A stretch of DNA of 64,000 bases from Candidatus Rifleibacteriota bacterium (GTDB lineage Bacteria > Muiribacteriota > Ozemobacteria > Ozemobacterales > Ozemobacteraceae). This document shows positions 63,633 to 64,000 of the stretch, piece by piece; positions within the stretch are counted from its first letter, which is position 1; the number at the start of each line of letters is the position of its first letter. The stretch is taken from positions 1 to 64,000 of the forward strand of contig CAJOND010000013.1 of NCBI GenBank assembly GCA_905236675.1, in the 5' to 3' direction. The notes below the pieces were generated by a model that worked only from the letters and a program-made list of their open reading frames with translations, searched no databases and was not told the DNA's origin. A program made the translations under genes and the position numbers.

Positions 63633-63854
63633 TTAAGCCTTTTCTGCAGCTACTTCAGTAGTTTTTGCTTCGCCTTCAGTAATCCGAGCTGGAGCAGGCC
63701 AGGACAAAGCAGCCCATATAGGTGGAATCAGAACTACAGCAAACAACAAAATCAAACCACTTGGAATCAACCATGCTATAATACAAAGTTCGATTAGCAC
63801 CACACAACACCAGCATATTATACTCATATTAATAACGGTTTTCCCTGAACTCAT
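63633..63854 (-). CDS. Small two-helix membrane protein of the Srf operon
   Basis: 73 residues with two adjacent membrane helices (about 8-28 and 30-50), Cys-rich first helix, and a short Ala/Glu tail. No family recognised. Starts three bases after the Sel1 gene stop and ends four before SrfB, so clearly in the operon. Likely a membrane anchor or channel-like part. Confidence 0.7.
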   Translation of the reverse strand: MSSGKTVINMSIICWCCVVLIELCIIAWLIPSGLILLFAVVLIPPIWAALSWPAPARITEGEAKTTEVAAEKA

Positions 63855-63857
63855 ATT

Positions 63858-64000
63858 TTAAAACCCCACATTCAACATCTTCAAAGATTCTGCCGCCTTA
63901 GAATGGCCTTGTTTTACAGCTCGTTCAAAATATTGCTTTGCGGTCGGAATATCTTTTTTAACCCCCATTCCCAACTGATACATGGTTCCCATAAGATATA
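63858..64000 (-). CDS. Sel1-repeat protein, 3' end only
   Basis: The last 46 codons of a gene whose start is beyond the right edge. The text YQLGMGVKKDIPTAKQYFERA is a typical Sel1-like repeat (G.GV..D...A..YF..A...G...A), ending AAESLKMLNVGF. Sel1 repeats are TPR-like and bind proteins. It is the first visible gene of the Srf operon. Confidence 0.85.
   Translation of the reverse strand, partial: YLMGTMYQLGMGVKKDIPTAKQYFERAVKQGHSKAAESLKMLNVGF

Overview
The window is AT-rich bacterial chromosome (roughly one third G+C by eye) with canonical sigma-70-type promoters, clear Shine-Dalgarno sites and several GTG/TTG starts. A signal-peptide beta-barrel protein, type IV pilin-like genes, a SPOR protein and HemW point to a diderm, motile or pilus-bearing bacterium. 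A secreted plant-type alpha-amylase and the absence of respiratory genes here would fit a fermenter. The gene mix (Srf-type operon, HEAT-CheR fusion, Tim44/TerB protein, DUF2953, DUF445) recalls deep-branching candidate phyla such as Riflebacteria, but the assignment is a guess. No prophage, insertion sequence or CRISPR array was seen.

Layout. 1-5.1 kb: edge of a gene, tRNA-Leu, an unknown membrane protein, alpha-amylase, a 29-residue-repeat secreted protein and a beta-barrel protein. 5.2-9.2 kb: a PP2C phosphatase / TPR / Ser-Thr kinase / helical protein operon, then HU. 9.7-15.2 kb: a Tim44-zinc ribbon-TerB membrane protein, a YqhD-type alcohol dehydrogenase, a palindrome-rich repeat, and a DUF2953/diacylglycerol-kinase-like pair. 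15.4-28.2 kb: one long minus-strand array of membrane-anchored ankyrin-repeat proteins headed by a DUF445 gene. Two members are broken by frameshifts. 28.4-42 kb: a class III nucleotide cyclase with a Cache sensor, a UvrD-like helicase-nuclease, HemW, a SPOR protein, CheY plus a HEAT-CheR fusion, a TPR lipoprotein-like secreted protein and a FlgM-like protein. 42-48.2 kb: a secreted protein, a zinc metallopeptidase, dnaX, SRP RNA and four tRNA genes (Ser, Ser, Arg, Ser). 48.3-55.1 kb: a minor-pilin operon and two paralogous secreted proteins. 55.8-64 kb: a tightly packed operon with homologues of SrfB (actin/Hsp70-like ATPase) and SrfC (P-loop GTPase), a SrfA-like membrane protein with twin C2HC motifs, an unknown partner, a small membrane protein and a Sel1-repeat gene cut by the window edge.

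The best candidate for a poorly described system is the Srf operon at the right end. All six genes overlap or nearly touch, so they are probably translated together, and they combine an actin-like ATPase with a large GTPase and a membrane-anchored, zinc-motif scaffold. The second candidate is the ankyrin array, whose members share two exchangeable modules behind an N-terminal membrane anchor and show recent duplication and decay. The third is the CheY plus HEAT-CheR pair, a chemosensory-type output fused to a long HEAT scaffold.
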